Assembly: GCF_964340395.1 (NCBI RefSeq)
Contig: NC_135550.1
Location: 29,889,176-29,953,175 of the forward strand
Length of the DNA stretch: 64,000 nucleotides
Direction: 5' to 3'
Origin: Glandiceps talaboti
Taxonomy: Eukaryota; Hemichordata; Enteropneusta; Spengelidae
The notes beneath the pieces were generated by a model that saw nothing but the letters and a program-made list of their open reading frames with translations, ran no database searches and was not told the origin of the DNA. Below are positions 43,820 through 56,882 of this stretch, one piece after another. Position 1 is the first letter of the stretch. Every line of letters starts with the position of its first letter. A program made the position numbers and the translations under genes.

Positions 43820-45974
43820 ATTGGGAAAGACAGAAGGAAGATAGTAAAGGGAGAGAGACAGAGACACATAAAGAGAGACAGAGAAGGAGAACAAGGAAGA
43901 GAGGTGTCATTGCTTTTCTTTCAATCACTCGGTGTTTCCTTACGAACTTGATTTAGAGTAGTGTCCAAATGCTTCACAATGATTTGTATTCAAATCACAA
44001 ACATCGACCAATGTGAAGAGGTTATTTCCGTCTGTCACCTTCATCACTGATCTTTATGCATATTATGTTGCGTGTTCCTGTTTTAAAAAAAGAAGAAGTA
44101 TTAATCCACTCGACAAAACACAGCCTGGCATTGGTACTTGTTAAGAAAAGAATGGCTTGTTATTCATGTTTTTTCTTCAAAATATGCTACCATCAGGGTC
44201 AGAGAGGCTTCATAAATTAAAGAACTTGATCGGTACACTGAGCGTGCTAGTTGTGACTTCACTGTTGTTATTCGTGCGACACGTATTTATAAACACACGT
44301 TCATTCGCATTCCAGAATCATGTTAAAAGTCGATAAATTGAAGTTGAGAAGACAATGTTGTCTGCATTTAATGCGGACAGATCAGGGCGTGAAGAAGGTG
44401 GGATATAGGTCGCCAATATTGTAATCGCCATCGCCCTTCAATGTATAAATGCTATTGCACGCTTTTCAATTCAAAGACTGACAGTAACATCTGGTGCGAT
44501 TGTTACAGTACAGGAAAAATGAGATAATCAAATGAAAGATGACGATTTCTTTGAATATGTATGATGGACACTTTGTATAGTTCATTGTACGTAGCTTGGT
44601 TTCTAGGTGGCGCTATGGAAAACATCAAGTATCGCTATGCTTGTGACTTACATGACCAAGAAAAACCATTGATTGGTTTACTTGGTTAAACATCGTATCA
44701 AGAATTTTAAATATTAAAGTTACTTAATAAGTATTTTTCAATTGATTTTCAGATATACAACTCTGGAAAATAAGGACGTCGAACAGACCAAACGTTCAAA
44801 CATTTCGCTAAAACATTGTTGGTGATTTGGGAGGATGTCCGAATGTCGAGTTTAATATTATAATATCATTGAAACAATTCCGAAAAACGGCGAACTCTTT
44901 AAATCACATTTCATTATTGTATAAAATTTTGTATTCTTATATATTTACATAATTATAATTAAAAAAATGACATTAAACGGATGTGGAGAAGTCTGTCTTT
45001 ACTTAAAGTTTAATCATTAGACAATTAATTGAACGAGAGACTTGTTCCTGTTGCTTTTTACATCGTAATCTCCTGATGTACCGCCTACCATTGAGAGTTT
45101 AAATTGTGGGTGAATATTTTGTACGATGTATAACGTCTTGATTTATCTGTACATGTACTTTGTATTTTGATTGCATATAGACACTTGCTTAACCGTAGTC
45201 CAGCAACTTCTGATATATAGGGGGAAACATAACAAGTTGTATATGAATTACATTGTATTTGTTCTTTTGAAACAAAGAAGGTTTTGTGATAAGAGAAAAC
45301 GATACTATTACTGGGTTGTGTTGTCACTATGACGTAAAAACTGTCATTTTGTCCGACAGTGAATGGATTACAGCCACTCGTTCAATCCAGTCACAACTGA
45401 CGTCTTACTCGTCTCATTAGTCAAATAGCCACATCATATAGCATTGCATGCTTCAAACAAACAAATGAATGAAGTAAGGAAACTGTAGGCAATAAATGGG
45501 CAGTTGAAACACTATAATTTTCTTTTCACTGACAACAAGTCGCATTAAAACCTGGGGAACAAATAGGTTGGTTTACAAACTAGCTTGAGCGAAAATGTCT
45601 AAGTAAGACGCCTTTCAGATCACATTGCGAATCGTACAGAATGAAAAGAAATAGATAACCCTAGGATCAGTGTAGAATATTAGGGCAAAGAATCGAATGG
45701 GATTAATTCCGAACAGTCGCACGCAATCCAACTATCTTGGGTCCATTTACACAGTATAAACGAGTGATACAATCTACTGACTGATATGTACGTAAGAACA
45801 CATAAAACTCATGGGAGGCAAGGGTATTTAGGGACCTGGCATGTGGTAATTTGTCTAAAATAGAAATTATTAAATATACCTCAATTAAAGTTTCATGACC
45901 ACTAATAAGTCTGTTTTTGAAGTTTCTTTTCATTTCACAGAAAATACATCATTACCGGGCCACCACACAAGTGC

Positions 45975-46033
<59 letters not shown>

Positions 46034-47780
46034 GTGTGTGTGTGTGGGTGTGGGTGTGTCTGTGTGTGTGTGGGTGTGTCTGTGTATGTGTATGTGTTCT
46101 GTCGCATATGCCAGGTTGTTCGGAGTTTTTTTCTCGGATAGCACGAAGCTTGTAGAAATACGTGCCGCACCATTGGCCATGTCCAGTTTCGCTGTCTTCT
46201 TTTTGTTGGTATTGGCTTTTGTCAGCAAATCTTGTTTAATCTGTTTTAAAACGTTTACAATTTGATATTAGAGAAGTACACTGTCTTTCGATCGAACGAG
46301 ATGGTCAAACGTTTGTCTGGCCATTGTATTGTTGTTTCACACACAGCTCATCATGGTACACTGTGTGTATTTAGTCATCATATAGTCATCTAAAAGGTGG
46401 TTGACATCGACAATTTCGAGGTGTGATGGGAGGGGGTCAGTTAACAGCAAAATTCCTACACACATCGTTGGACTGTAGTATGTAATGACAATGATGATAG
46501 CCATAGTTAGTGCTGAGTCTAATGTGTCACTTGTAAGACAGACGTAAACATTGCCGGATACAGACGCATTCATGTCTGAAAAACTAACAGTGAACGGTTG
46601 GCAAGGCCTTACTTTATGGATTTTTAGGAAATTAATGTATGACTGAACAAGTGGAATGTTCACAACCCAGTCTCTTTTAATTGTCTGTGTAATCTGTTAA
46701 CCATGACCATTGATTTTATGCAAATTTAAACGGCGATGATAGTATTTGTGGAGGATCAGTATTGACCTGTATTGTCTCTGTTTGTAGATAAACCTAAACT
46801 GGTGTGTGGGCTTCCATTTTTAATGAAAAATCTTTCCAAGTGAACAAACAATAGATATCGACACTTTCATCCCAACTGTTACGAAAACAAACAAACAAAG
46901 GACTAATTAAAGGAAGATTTGCATCAGACATTAGCGCCCGATTACGAGTGAGTGAACATGAGTGAGCCTCACGTGACAAAATTGTATAATGACGCTATGT
47001 GTTAACATCCATAATGCTATGATTAATTAAGAATTTTATATACCTAATAGAAAGAGGAATGTGAATATCTCATTTGTTAGACAGACTACATTTACACAAT
47101 GTGTGTCATACGGATATCAGTAACATGTTGTGCAATTACCGGTACCACCGATGTCAGCTCATACAATTAATTTAATGATCTGATATCTGTATTAATATTA
47201 GAAAACGAGTTTGAATCCGCATTATCTTAAGACGGTGTCTTAAGCGTTCTTTGTTGCCAGGCCTTAAGGGGAAAAGAATATTTAATTTAAACTGATATCA
47301 ATTCAAATGTTGACAGATAAATAGTGACAATAAGAACAAAGGAAGTTGAAATAATAAGTTAATTGAAACGTGTACTTTCATTTAGAAAGGAGATATGGGC
47401 GACTGACATTATTAATGAAATGTCTCTAGAAGAAAGCTACTTGTCATCTACATCTATTCACTTACATGATGATGATATACATAGACAAAGGTTTGCTGAC
47501 ACTTTTCAAGAAATGTATATGGGTCAATAAACGAAATCCATGTACAGATATGAAATTTAATTTATCAGGTCATTGCAAACTATTATTTCGAACAAAAAAC
47601 AGCAACCACTGAAAGATTAGACGACGACCATGGCATAACATAAACAGCACAAAAAGTTGATGATATTTATAAAATGCAGAATTGTAATTTATCATGTATA
47701 AAAATAATAATAGCAAACACAACACTGACATTAAAGAAGACAACAATTATAATGACAATGTGATGAAAATGAATATGCTT
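43820..47780. other. Intergenic, no gene seen
   Basis: Apart from the TG microsatellite I see nothing. The minus frame at 46337-46663 is hydrophobic but matches no family I know. Confidence 0.5.
45974..46097. repeat. (TG)n microsatellite
   Basis: About 120 bases of TG repeats with GGG and TCTG interruptions towards the right end. Alternating purine-pyrimidine sequence of this length can adopt Z-DNA. Confidence 0.97.
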
Positions 47781-47786
47781 AATATC

Positions 47787-47787
47787 G

Positions 47788-47832
<45 letters not shown>

Positions 47833-47893
47833 AGTGGTGGTGGTGGTGGTGGTGGCGCTGCTGCTGCTGCTGATGATGATGATGATGACGACG

Positions 47894-47943
<50 letters not shown>

Positions 47944-47994
47944 GGTGGTGCTGCTGCTGCTGCTGATGATGATGATGATGACGACGACGTTGTT

Positions 47995-48032
<38 letters not shown>

Positions 48033-48053
48033 CGTTGTCGTCGTCGTCGTCGT
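47787..48053. repeat. Duplicated trinucleotide series GTT-GGT-GCT-GAT-GAC
   Basis: The block (GTT)n (GGT)n (GCT)n (GAT)n (GAC)n appears twice in the same order and is followed by a third GTT tract ending in GTC units. Frames on both strands are homopolymer runs and not genes. Confidence 0.97.
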
Positions 48054-48384
48054 TAATGGTGAAAGTAAAAAAGCAACAAAATTAGATGATATATGATACA
48101 ATAAATTTATACATCAATGATGACTACTGTAAGATATTGTTAGCTAACTCTTCACTGACCATCAACACATCGGCAAACATACAATACAGCATTTACACCG
48201 TATCAGACTCACTGTATTATTACCATGACTACATGGGTCCACTGTATTTCCTACAGTTATCACTGTCTTATCATAGTCTATCAGAATTGCATTAATTAGT
48301 AGATTGCTAATCCTAGAACAAACTCACAGGCTCATTGCCCAATTAACACATTGAGCAGTGAGTGTAAACATCTACTGATCCGAC

Positions 48385-48479
48385 CATAGACCCTAGGGTC
48401 TATGATCCGAGTAAATGGAAGTACACGTGTACAAAATCTCGGTATATATTTTGTACAACCACAGACAAGTAACTGTGGT
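48385..48479. repeat. Cluster of four inverted repeats
   Basis: In 95 bases: CATAGACCCTAGGGTCTATG (20-bp perfect palindrome, 48385-48404); GTACACGTGTAC (48421-48432); GTACAAAAT/ATTTTGTAC (48429-48456); and ACCACAG/CTGTGGT (48458-48479). The first is bracketed by a direct GATCCGA at 48377 and 48404. Confidence 0.9.
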
Positions 48480-48513
48480 ACAACTGATCGTTTTACACAT
48501 AATGGTTGTCATT

Positions 48514-48533
48514 ATGCAAATACAATGACGTCA
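48514..48533 (+). promoter_or_regulatory. Octamer ATGCAAAT next to CRE/MARE-like TGACGTCAGCA
   Basis: An exact POU octamer (48514-48521) and an exact CRE TGACGTCA (48526-48533) lie within 20 bases. The CRE continues as GCA, giving most of a CRE-type Maf recognition element. They lie just beyond the palindrome cluster. Binding is inferred from consensus only. Confidence 0.35.
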
Positions 48534-48740
48534 GCATGCTACATAAAAATTAGTACCTGAGTACACGGTGTCGTCAAAAATTCCCAACACTGGCAATAGG
48601 GAACAACTGCGGAGTACACTGTTATATACACTGCTGTCAAGCAAAAAGCAAAACACCAGCTTCATTCGAGTGATAGACCCCGCCATTCTTGTTTTATTCG
48701 ACGCACCCACTTCCTCAAAATATCCACTAATCTTCATGTC

Positions 48741-48781
48741 GAAACAACAACAACAACAATAACAAAAACAAACAAACAAAC

Positions 48782-48830
<49 letters not shown>
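48741..48830. repeat. (AAC)n / (CAAA)n microsatellite
   Basis: AAC units flank a short CAAA block. The minus-strand poly-V frame is an artefact of this tract. Confidence 0.95.
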
Positions 48831-48831
<1 letters not shown>

Positions 48832-49410
48832 CCTCCCCAGGCCAAAATTAAGTTATCGTATCCTTTTATCGGGTCAGTTCTCCCATACTGAAGCAGTGAA
48901 TATAAGGTTTTATATGATGTTCCGCCTCAGAGTCTCCCTGTTATGAATAATTTTCTGATATCCCAGCTGAAAGGGATGATCAAGAATAAGGACGTCACAG
49001 TTGTAAGGGTAGAAATACGTTCTAAGCAAAATTGAATCTTCAGTTAGACCCACTCTAAACTGTTATTTGTAGATGGGTAAGTCCGTCACCCACGAAATCT
49101 AACCCCGCTGCCCCCTAAATTAGGAGTACATAGAGTTAAAATTAGCGGAACTAAAGTTCAAAGTGTCCAGATGTTAATACCGGTCACTGAAATACCTCAG
49201 TCAAATAACATTGGTAATTTAGATAAATAAAGAAAAACAGGAAGAGACAATTAACACCAAGGGTAGATTTAGAAATTGATAGATATGATTGAGAATAATA
49301 AACCTGAAGTTTAATGAAGGTACACCTATTGATATGGCATGTTTTAATCTGGCTATTACTTTGGATTGTGATAAGCCCATATATGGTTATTTTGACTCGG
49401 CTCCTTGACG

Positions 49411-49468
49411 CGTTTGTTTGTTTGTTTGTTTGTTTGTTTGTTTGTTTGTTTGTTTGTTTGTTTGTTTC
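49411..49468. repeat. (GTTT)n microsatellite
   Basis: About 14 GTTT units, giving an artefactual VCLF-repeat frame. Confidence 0.95.
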
Positions 49469-50379
49469 TTTTGATATATTGCTTTTAAGAAGTCATGTGA
49501 CAAATCCTTATTGATAACAGAATTTTTTTATACTCGAGTATTTTTTATTTGTTTCTTATATTTTGTTTTGTTGTCTTGTTCCCTTTCAATTTAGTTGTTT
49601 TGCTATGTATTTCACATTGTATAGTTTCTGACGACACCTGAGATACACGGCACTTTCAATATTTGAGTACAATTTTACTGTAAATTTTGGTGGCGGTATA
49701 AATAAGTGCGTTCTTTTACATTGTTATTTATAAACAGATGCTTTCATCTTTTTACTTTTTCTTTATATATTAACGTTTTTTATTAATATATAATTAGTTA
49801 TATTTTTATACAAACCGGGACGTTTTGCCTTGGACGGGAGGACTGTCAAGCAAAAAGCAAAAAAAAAAACAACAACACAGATTTAACTAAATGTATCATA
49901 TGATTTTAAATGTTCCTTTCAAACTCGATGTATCGTTTTAAAATAATTCCTTTTTATCTTAATTAAACAACTTAACTTGACAATAGACAGAAAATCTCAC
50001 AATAGGATAATAGACGAAAACAATAGAACAACTTATTTACAACTATGGGGAAAAAGCTAACGTTGACAAGAACAATAGCGTGTGGAAATGATCTCCGGTG
50101 ATCTATTGTTAATATTGTTGGTGTATGTCAAAGTCAAGTCCAAGCTAACGTCCGATTTAAGACAAAGGAACTATTGTAATCGAAACTTTCACTGTAGTCT
50201 AAAAGTCTACGAGCGGATGATATAAACAAAATAATTACTAGTATGATTTCAACGGAATTTTTTTTAGATAGATTTGAAGTCAGTGACACCTATCATACGG
50301 ACATTAGTGACCTCTCTCAAGAATATTTTAATATTAAGCGCCAGTGCGTGGCACGGAAGTTGGCGTGTCGCGACACTGT

Positions 50380-50397
50380 ATGCAAATATATGCAAAT
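50380..50397 (+). promoter_or_regulatory. Tandem POU octamers
   Basis: ATGCAAAT occurs twice with a 10-bp period (50380-50387 and 50390-50397), so both copies face the same side of the helix. Single octamers elsewhere (30431, 46718, 48514, 53896) are at about chance level for this base composition. Confidence 0.4.
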
Positions 50398-51198
50398 ATT
50401 ATTAACTTTAATGAACAGCTCATGAAGTTAGTTTAGATTGAATATGAATGATAATATATTTTGCATGTACTATGCATAGTTAGATACGCCATTTCTGTTG
50501 TTGTTTTTGGGTGTACTTAGTTACTCTACACTTTTCTGAACCGGTTCGCGGTTAAGAAATAAACCATCTTGTACCATTTTATATTGTTGATATCTGTGCA
50601 GTCATCTTTGTATATACGTCTATCGAGCTTATCTAATTCCCCGGCCAAGAAAGGTTATTACTCCTGATAAACAAATCAGCCGTAGTAACAATTCTAATGT
50701 TGTTTGCCCCCACGTGATTTGCCAAAGGCCAATTATCAGAAGCCATGAGCTTCAATGCATTTCAGCAAGTCTCGGTCATGATATCTTCATTCTTTTACGG
50801 CAATTATTTTCATATTAGAACTGATCTTCCCAAAGTTCAATTTCAATGAATCTTGAGCTGTGCATTCGTCAATTTATTTCAGATGTCGTTAATGGTAACC
50901 ACACTTTACCTTTAAATTAGTAGACTTTAAGGAATTTCGTGATATTATAAATATATTACAAACAGTGTCGAAATATTTCTGAGAGGTATAAACCTTTATG
51001 TGATAAACGTAAAAAAAAAACACGTGAGTTAAATTTGTTTGTAAAATCCTCACCTAATTGGATAATCACAAAGCTTGCTTGGTATTTTCAGTACTACATA
51101 CTACTACTGTGCGATCAGAACGCCCTTGTATCAGTGGTGGATATACTGCCTTTAAATGTGAGGAAACTCGAACTATCTTCTCCTTGGTAAACTCATGC

Positions 51199-51231
51199 AC
51201 AGACAAGGAAAAACATAAATTCCTTGTCTGT
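51199..51231. repeat. Hairpin with a perfect 12-bp stem
   Basis: ACAGACAAGGAA pairs exactly with TTCCTTGTCTGT across a 9-nt loop. It lies 24 bases left of the larger palindrome at 51255. Confidence 0.9.
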
Positions 51232-51254
51232 CGAAGAAGGGAGCAACATTGTTC

Positions 51255-51299
51255 AACCATAGACAGTGGAGGGGAGACTCCCCTCCACTGTATATGGTT
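51255..51299. repeat. 45-bp near-perfect palindrome
   Basis: Two 22-base arms meet at one central A (51277) with a single mismatch (62 against 92). The core is ACAGTGGAGGGGAG and its complement. An ATTG/CAAT pair extends the stem past a 3-base bulge. The overlapping frames of 97 and 78 codons on the two strands are by-products. Confidence 0.95.
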
Positions 51300-53309
51300 C
51301 AATACTGATAGAATGTCGTTGAAAGACTGTTTGCTGCCAAAGTGCCGTTAGCTACATGATAATGTATGAGCACCTGTTAGAATGTAATATTATATTATAG
51401 CTTGAATGAACGATAAAATATTTCTTATATATTCGTTCATCAATTTCTTACATAGTTATAGGGTTCCTCGTAAGACGGGGAAGCTATAGATGGGTTGACC
51501 TTCTTGAAGCACATCCTTCGACTTCGACAATCATCCAAAGTGGAGTACTGTTATAGAAGCTTGCGAGTAGAGCCCTCTCGAAGCCGTGAAGTATCCCATA
51601 TCTTAAACAAACTAATATGTCTAGCAAGGTAATTTACAAGCGTATGCGACTATCATCATTGATTTTTATGAATTTATCATTAGTGAGCATAGACTAATAT
51701 TACACTTAAAGTGGACACCGTAGACCAAATATTGATTTTTCTATACTTGTACATCTACATCTAAAACAGGAAGCGTTCACCAGAATACTGTACGGCATTG
51801 TGTGGCCATATGAATGAGGATTGGGTATTTATTTTGGGTTTTTAATTTTATAGAACAAAATTTTCATGGCTTCCTACTTGAAAAATCAACGTGAACAACA
51901 TATACCAAGTCCTTTTTAACTCAATAAATTGCCAAAGATTAATAAATATGTCAAGTATTTGTTATTGTAGTACAATAATAACAAACTTTGTTACTCATGT
52001 TTTAGCTTTTTTGCATTGTATTGAGATACAAACACAACCACAGACATGGCTATGATGTTTCAAGTAGGAAGTCATGATTTGTAAATTAAAAATCCCAAAT
52101 AGATACCTAATCCTCATCCATGTGGCCACTGTTGTTGTTTTCAGCTGTATGTGGGAACGTAGCCACAAAGTCAAAGCGTGCCCACTTTGTCACGATAGAA
52201 TCAGTGATCACTCATTTAAAATTTGTGTGAACGTAAAAGATACACAAGCAAGCATGGATGTTCATATCATACAATGTCAAATTATTACCACGCAGTAAAA
52301 TCAGCTTTACATTTAATTTCGTGAACAGATAGATTGTTCACGTTTTCTAGAGATATCCCAATGGTGAGACATAAATGAAAACACAGATACAGTACTTGTA
52401 GTGGGCAACTTGAAAGGAGACGCTTCAATCCCGTTCTACATGTAATATATCGTAATCGTAGCCTTCGGGGTTTCATTGCTTTTGCTGATATGCACAACAG
52501 AGAAAATAACTTTATCATTGCCATTCTGTACCAGTCTTGGCCTGTGGGAAAATGTTTACAATTTGTTTTTACAATTTTTTGATAAATTATGCCAATATGG
52601 AAATAGTCTCGGGAAACCCATCAACTTTGAAGCGAAAGGGTTCAAGTCCATCTTATACCAAGGCTTGAACGTCAGCAGGCATTCTTTCGGTGAATGTCAA
52701 GGGTACATTGTAATCGTTTTGTCAGTGTAATTATTTGTGTAAATCATCCCTTTCATAATAATCACAGCAATGTACGAAATGTTTAGTGCATTGTTTTCTG
52801 TTGGAAAATATGTAAATAACTATCCGGTTAGATCATTATCCGATTGTCTTTAGTTACAGTACCAGAGAGGTGTAATTGGCAAGGAACGGACATCGAATAC
52901 ATTGTTTAGACGCCTTGGAGCCACCTTGTAGCACACCACTATAATGATTATTAATCTAGTGATGTTTTTATACAGGCATCAACATGTTTTCAATGGATAC
53001 CTCGTAGACAAGTTGTCAGTCAACATACTAATTGTTTTATCCCTATACCATCAAAACAATCACCTTTAATTGCCGGATTCTTAGTATAGCTGAATGTTGA
53101 ATGGTTTTAATTAGACCTTTCTATTGACAAGAATCAATACACGGTAATTTCATGTGTGTGTCTGTGTCTTTGTGTGTCTCCGTTTGTCTCTGTTTGTGTG
53201 TTTTTGCCAGTGTGTTCCAAAGCTCCCGTATATAGCCACAGGGAACTCAGGCTCAGTTAGTTTGTATACTAAAACAAACAAACAGACAAACTAACTAACA
53301 GTAACACAT

Positions 53310-53345
53310 AAATAATAAATAAATAAATAAATAAATAAATAAATA
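53310..53345. repeat. (AAAT)n microsatellite
   Basis: About nine AAAT units. A (TTTG)n tract lies 150 bases downstream at 53489-53512. Confidence 0.95.
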
Positions 53346-54333
53346 CTGACAAACATTGTGACTATTTTGCATATAGGAAAACATATACTAATTCTTGATA
53401 CTGTGAAACATTCACTGTTGATGACACTGACTTGTGCTTACTCTATTGTTGATGTTTGTTTGTTTATTTGTTATTTAGCTACATATGTGTTTGTTTGTTT
53501 GTTTGTTTGTTTTTAATCCTGAGGGAATTTACGTGCAACACGTAGAATTTCTTTCTACAAATAACTATTTCTGGGTCATCTTTATATATATTCATATGAT
53601 AAATCATTGATTGAGTATATAGGCTAAGCTACGACCTAGCGTTCTGCACCTTCTGTCCCTTTTCTACAGTAGCAGTGGTTCTGAAAAAAACACCTTCATT
53701 TATGATCACACATCGTTGCTTCGGCCCTTTGTAATGCTTATTGTTCTTCATTCACGCCTGTAGCTTTCTACAACTATCTTTATCACTTGTCAAGCTCTTA
53801 TTACCTGTGTACACACTGTCTCGCGATAGAAAGGATCACCAAAAGAGTTCAAGCGTGCAATAAAAGGTATGAAAGAAACCAAATGAAAGGAACTTATGCA
53901 AATGAATAGACCGAGTTGATTACTAAAATAGGCGTAAGTAGATCTCTATTATTGTTATACGATAATATATTAAAATGGACACGCCTTATTCACACAATTA
54001 TACAGCCGAAAATGATGATACATGATTAACACATGAAAGAGAAAAGACTATTTACAATGGGTAATACATTGCCATTATTCTTTATACCATCCAATACACA
54101 GTATACAATGGTTGATGAATAGACAAACCTTGCATCAGGTTGTAAAGGGACAAAGTGTTAACGGAAGCAAAATTAAATTTGCATGTGTTATTAGCCATGA
54201 AAGTTATAGATGGACAGATCGTTATTCGGAATATTTAAGTTAACAATGGTGAATGTCAGAATAGAAGTTGCACGGTGAGTAAGGTGACATGACTATACGA
54301 AAACAACTATTATTCAAAACGTAAGGTGCGCCC

Positions 54334-54387
54334 GTATGTATGTATGTATGTATGTATGTATGTATGTATGTATGTATGTATGTATGT
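54334..54387. repeat. (GTAT)n microsatellite
   Basis: About 13 near-perfect GTAT units with unique sequence on both sides. Confidence 0.95.
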
Positions 54388-54684
54388 ACATATAGATGTA
54401 AACTGTATACTAGTACCTCCTGCAAGGGCAAAAAAGCAAAATATTGTTGTGAGTCCCCGCCTCGGTTCTCTGCGCAAGAAACCGTATAAGAAATCACACC
54501 GCTGTGCCTTTTCAAAAGCTTGCCCAGAGGGGATGCTGTTTGACAAAAAATTCATATAAAATATGCCACTTTATTTACATAAATTGGAGATCTAAGTCTA
54601 TCTGAGTTACTGTTGTCCTTAGGCCTGACAAAAAAATTGTGTGGTTCCGTTAACTCTCAATTTTAGAACAGGTGGGGTAGGTAG

Positions 54685-54898
<214 letters not shown>

Positions 54899-55844
54899 TA
54901 TGTGTATGTGTTATGTTTTCCGTTGTTTTCCAAATGGTCTCTTTGCGGTTATCTCATCAGATGTACATCCATTACAGATTGGAAGAACAGTTTTATATTG
55001 TCTTCTTAAGTTGATGTCAGTTTTCGCATCCACTATTGTTTTCTCGAATACGTAAAAAAAAGTTGAGAACGGCGTGAATTGAACTAGGTGTGGGATCGGG
55101 TAACCGGAACCAAACATTTTTTCATAGCCCTTATATCATACCTAGAGCTATGAATTTATATATTTACTCAACTCACGCTATCCGAGACCATAGTATGGTT
55201 GGCTACAGGAGAAATACAACAAATGTGAACTCTCCAAGGTGAACTGTCCAATCGAGGTGCTTCCCTGTTGTGGATCATCTCTTTCTCGTAACTTACTATA
55301 GTAATAATGGCGCCAAAACTCAGTGTTCGAGTCGCGAAATAACGCTTTCCATTACGTTGGAAAGAATAATACAAATAACGTTATAAAAGGAGTAAGAAGA
55401 TATTATTCGTAAAATAAGCGTTTTTCATTGTCTGTTTATCAAAAAAAAACTAAACCGCAACTTGCAGTCTCTCCAATATCTATGATGCATGATGTAAATC
55501 GTATCACGTGTTCACTAATATCAGGTGACACCGAACATCCGGTTGAACCATGTGAACCGCGGTAGCAGACGACTGCTGTAGCGCCATATATGAATTTCTT
55601 CTGTGAGTGTAAACAGTTTTTCACTTCTTGCTTTTATATATATCCATACAATTTTGACCTCATAGTTGTAATCCAAATGTTTAACAACTGTTTTAGAGTG
55701 TAGCTTTGTAGATTAACGTTAACCTCGGCCTCTTCAAGTTCTTGTTTTTGTTCATATGTATTAAATTTGCATAAATGCAGGTGACGTGCAGCCAACGAAG
55801 CTGTTCGTGCAAAAAGTTGTTCGTACACGATTTTTCAGTGGGCG

Positions 55845-56330
55845 GGCAATTTCCAAGCTTGGCCAGAGGGAGGGGAAAATTGGCCCGGTATTTCAGCGGG
55901 CAAGATATGGGGAAAGGGGAAGGCAGTGGGCAAAGCGGGCAGTTTTCGATATTTTTTCAGGAAGTTAGTGAACAAATTTTACTATTTTTTTTTTACAATA
56001 TTCACAAGATGTAAATTAATTGTGTAATACAATAATTAATTTTTGACCATGTGTCATCGAAACTGGCGAGGCAGTGCATTGAGATTGCAGCACAATCTAA
56101 AATGTCTACCGACAACTGTTAATACATATATATTTTAATAGGAGAAACTGTTTTGTTGTTAGTATATCAAATAGCATCCTGAGTAAATTTGACATTAGGG
56201 CTTCCACGAATATGTCTGGTAGAGGGTAGTGGAGAGAGGGGAAACCTTGGAAATTGCGGGGAGCAGGCAGTGGGCAGGCAAATCTTGCGGGAGGACAGTT
56301 TGTGTAATATCGCAGTAGGAGGGCAGATAC
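55845..56330 (+). other. Two G-rich blocks upstream of gene 2
   Basis: Blocks at about 55845-55945 and 56217-56330 are G-rich and contain a shared GGCAGTGGGCA, with several GGGG runs. They stand out from the AT-rich flank. They could be a gene 2 promoter, G-quadruplex-prone DNA or an old duplicated repeat. The 60-79-codon frames through the first block have no recognisable family. Confidence 0.4.
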
Positions 56331-56463
56331 AAACAGCTTTTACTTTCCCCTCCAATCTTGAATCAAACATTTATTATGTAAAAAGTGTTTATTATTATTT
56401 ATTTTTTTAACCTCCTGTAATAATTTCAGAAAAATGACTCGTTGGCTGTAAGTAAAGTGACCA

Positions 56464-56514
56464 ATGGCCATCATTGATGATGTCGATTTAGTCCTGTTTG
56501 CAGATGCCGTCGGA
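56464..56514 (+). CDS. Unidentified gene 2, first coding exon
   Basis: The frame reads MAIIDDVDLVLFADAVG and ends at a perfect GTAAGT donor. An in-frame TGA two codons before the ATG (TGACCAATG) supports this start. The exon ends on a codon boundary (phase 0), which matches the phase of the next candidate exon at 58615. The acidic and hydrophobic, codon-like composition differs from the AT-rich noise around it. I do not recognise the protein. A locally G-rich stretch at 56217-56330 may hold its promoter. Confidence 0.5.
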
Positions 56515-56882
56515 GTAAGTCGGCCTGGGACTCAATTCTGACATTGTCCATTTCTAGGGACACATATTTCTGGCAATAAATGTTCACAATATATACATTA
56601 TAGTCTACGATCGAATGACCATACTCAGTGTAAGCTTCTAAGTTTTGTATTAAAAATGTCCATAGTAAAAAAGATAAGTATATAACTACCATGTATGCAG
56701 CAGTCATACTCCAAGATTTTATGATACCCCCCTCCCCCATGACATACACAACTCTGAGCAAAAATGAGGAAATCTACATTTCATTGAAAATTGCTCATGA
56801 ATTGTCCTGTCCTTTGCTCATGTAATTGTTTCATAATGAGTATGGTACAACTGACAGAGAAGGGTTTGTCTTGAAAGGGAGA

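Noticed and set aside
43440-43956. Overlapping frames up to 162 codons on both strands
   Set aside because: Translations of GA, GACA, AC and ATAC microsatellites.
51058-51351. 97-codon frame, with a 78-codon frame on the other strand
   Set aside because: Both cross the two palindromes; the open frames follow from the inverted repeats and have no homology signal.
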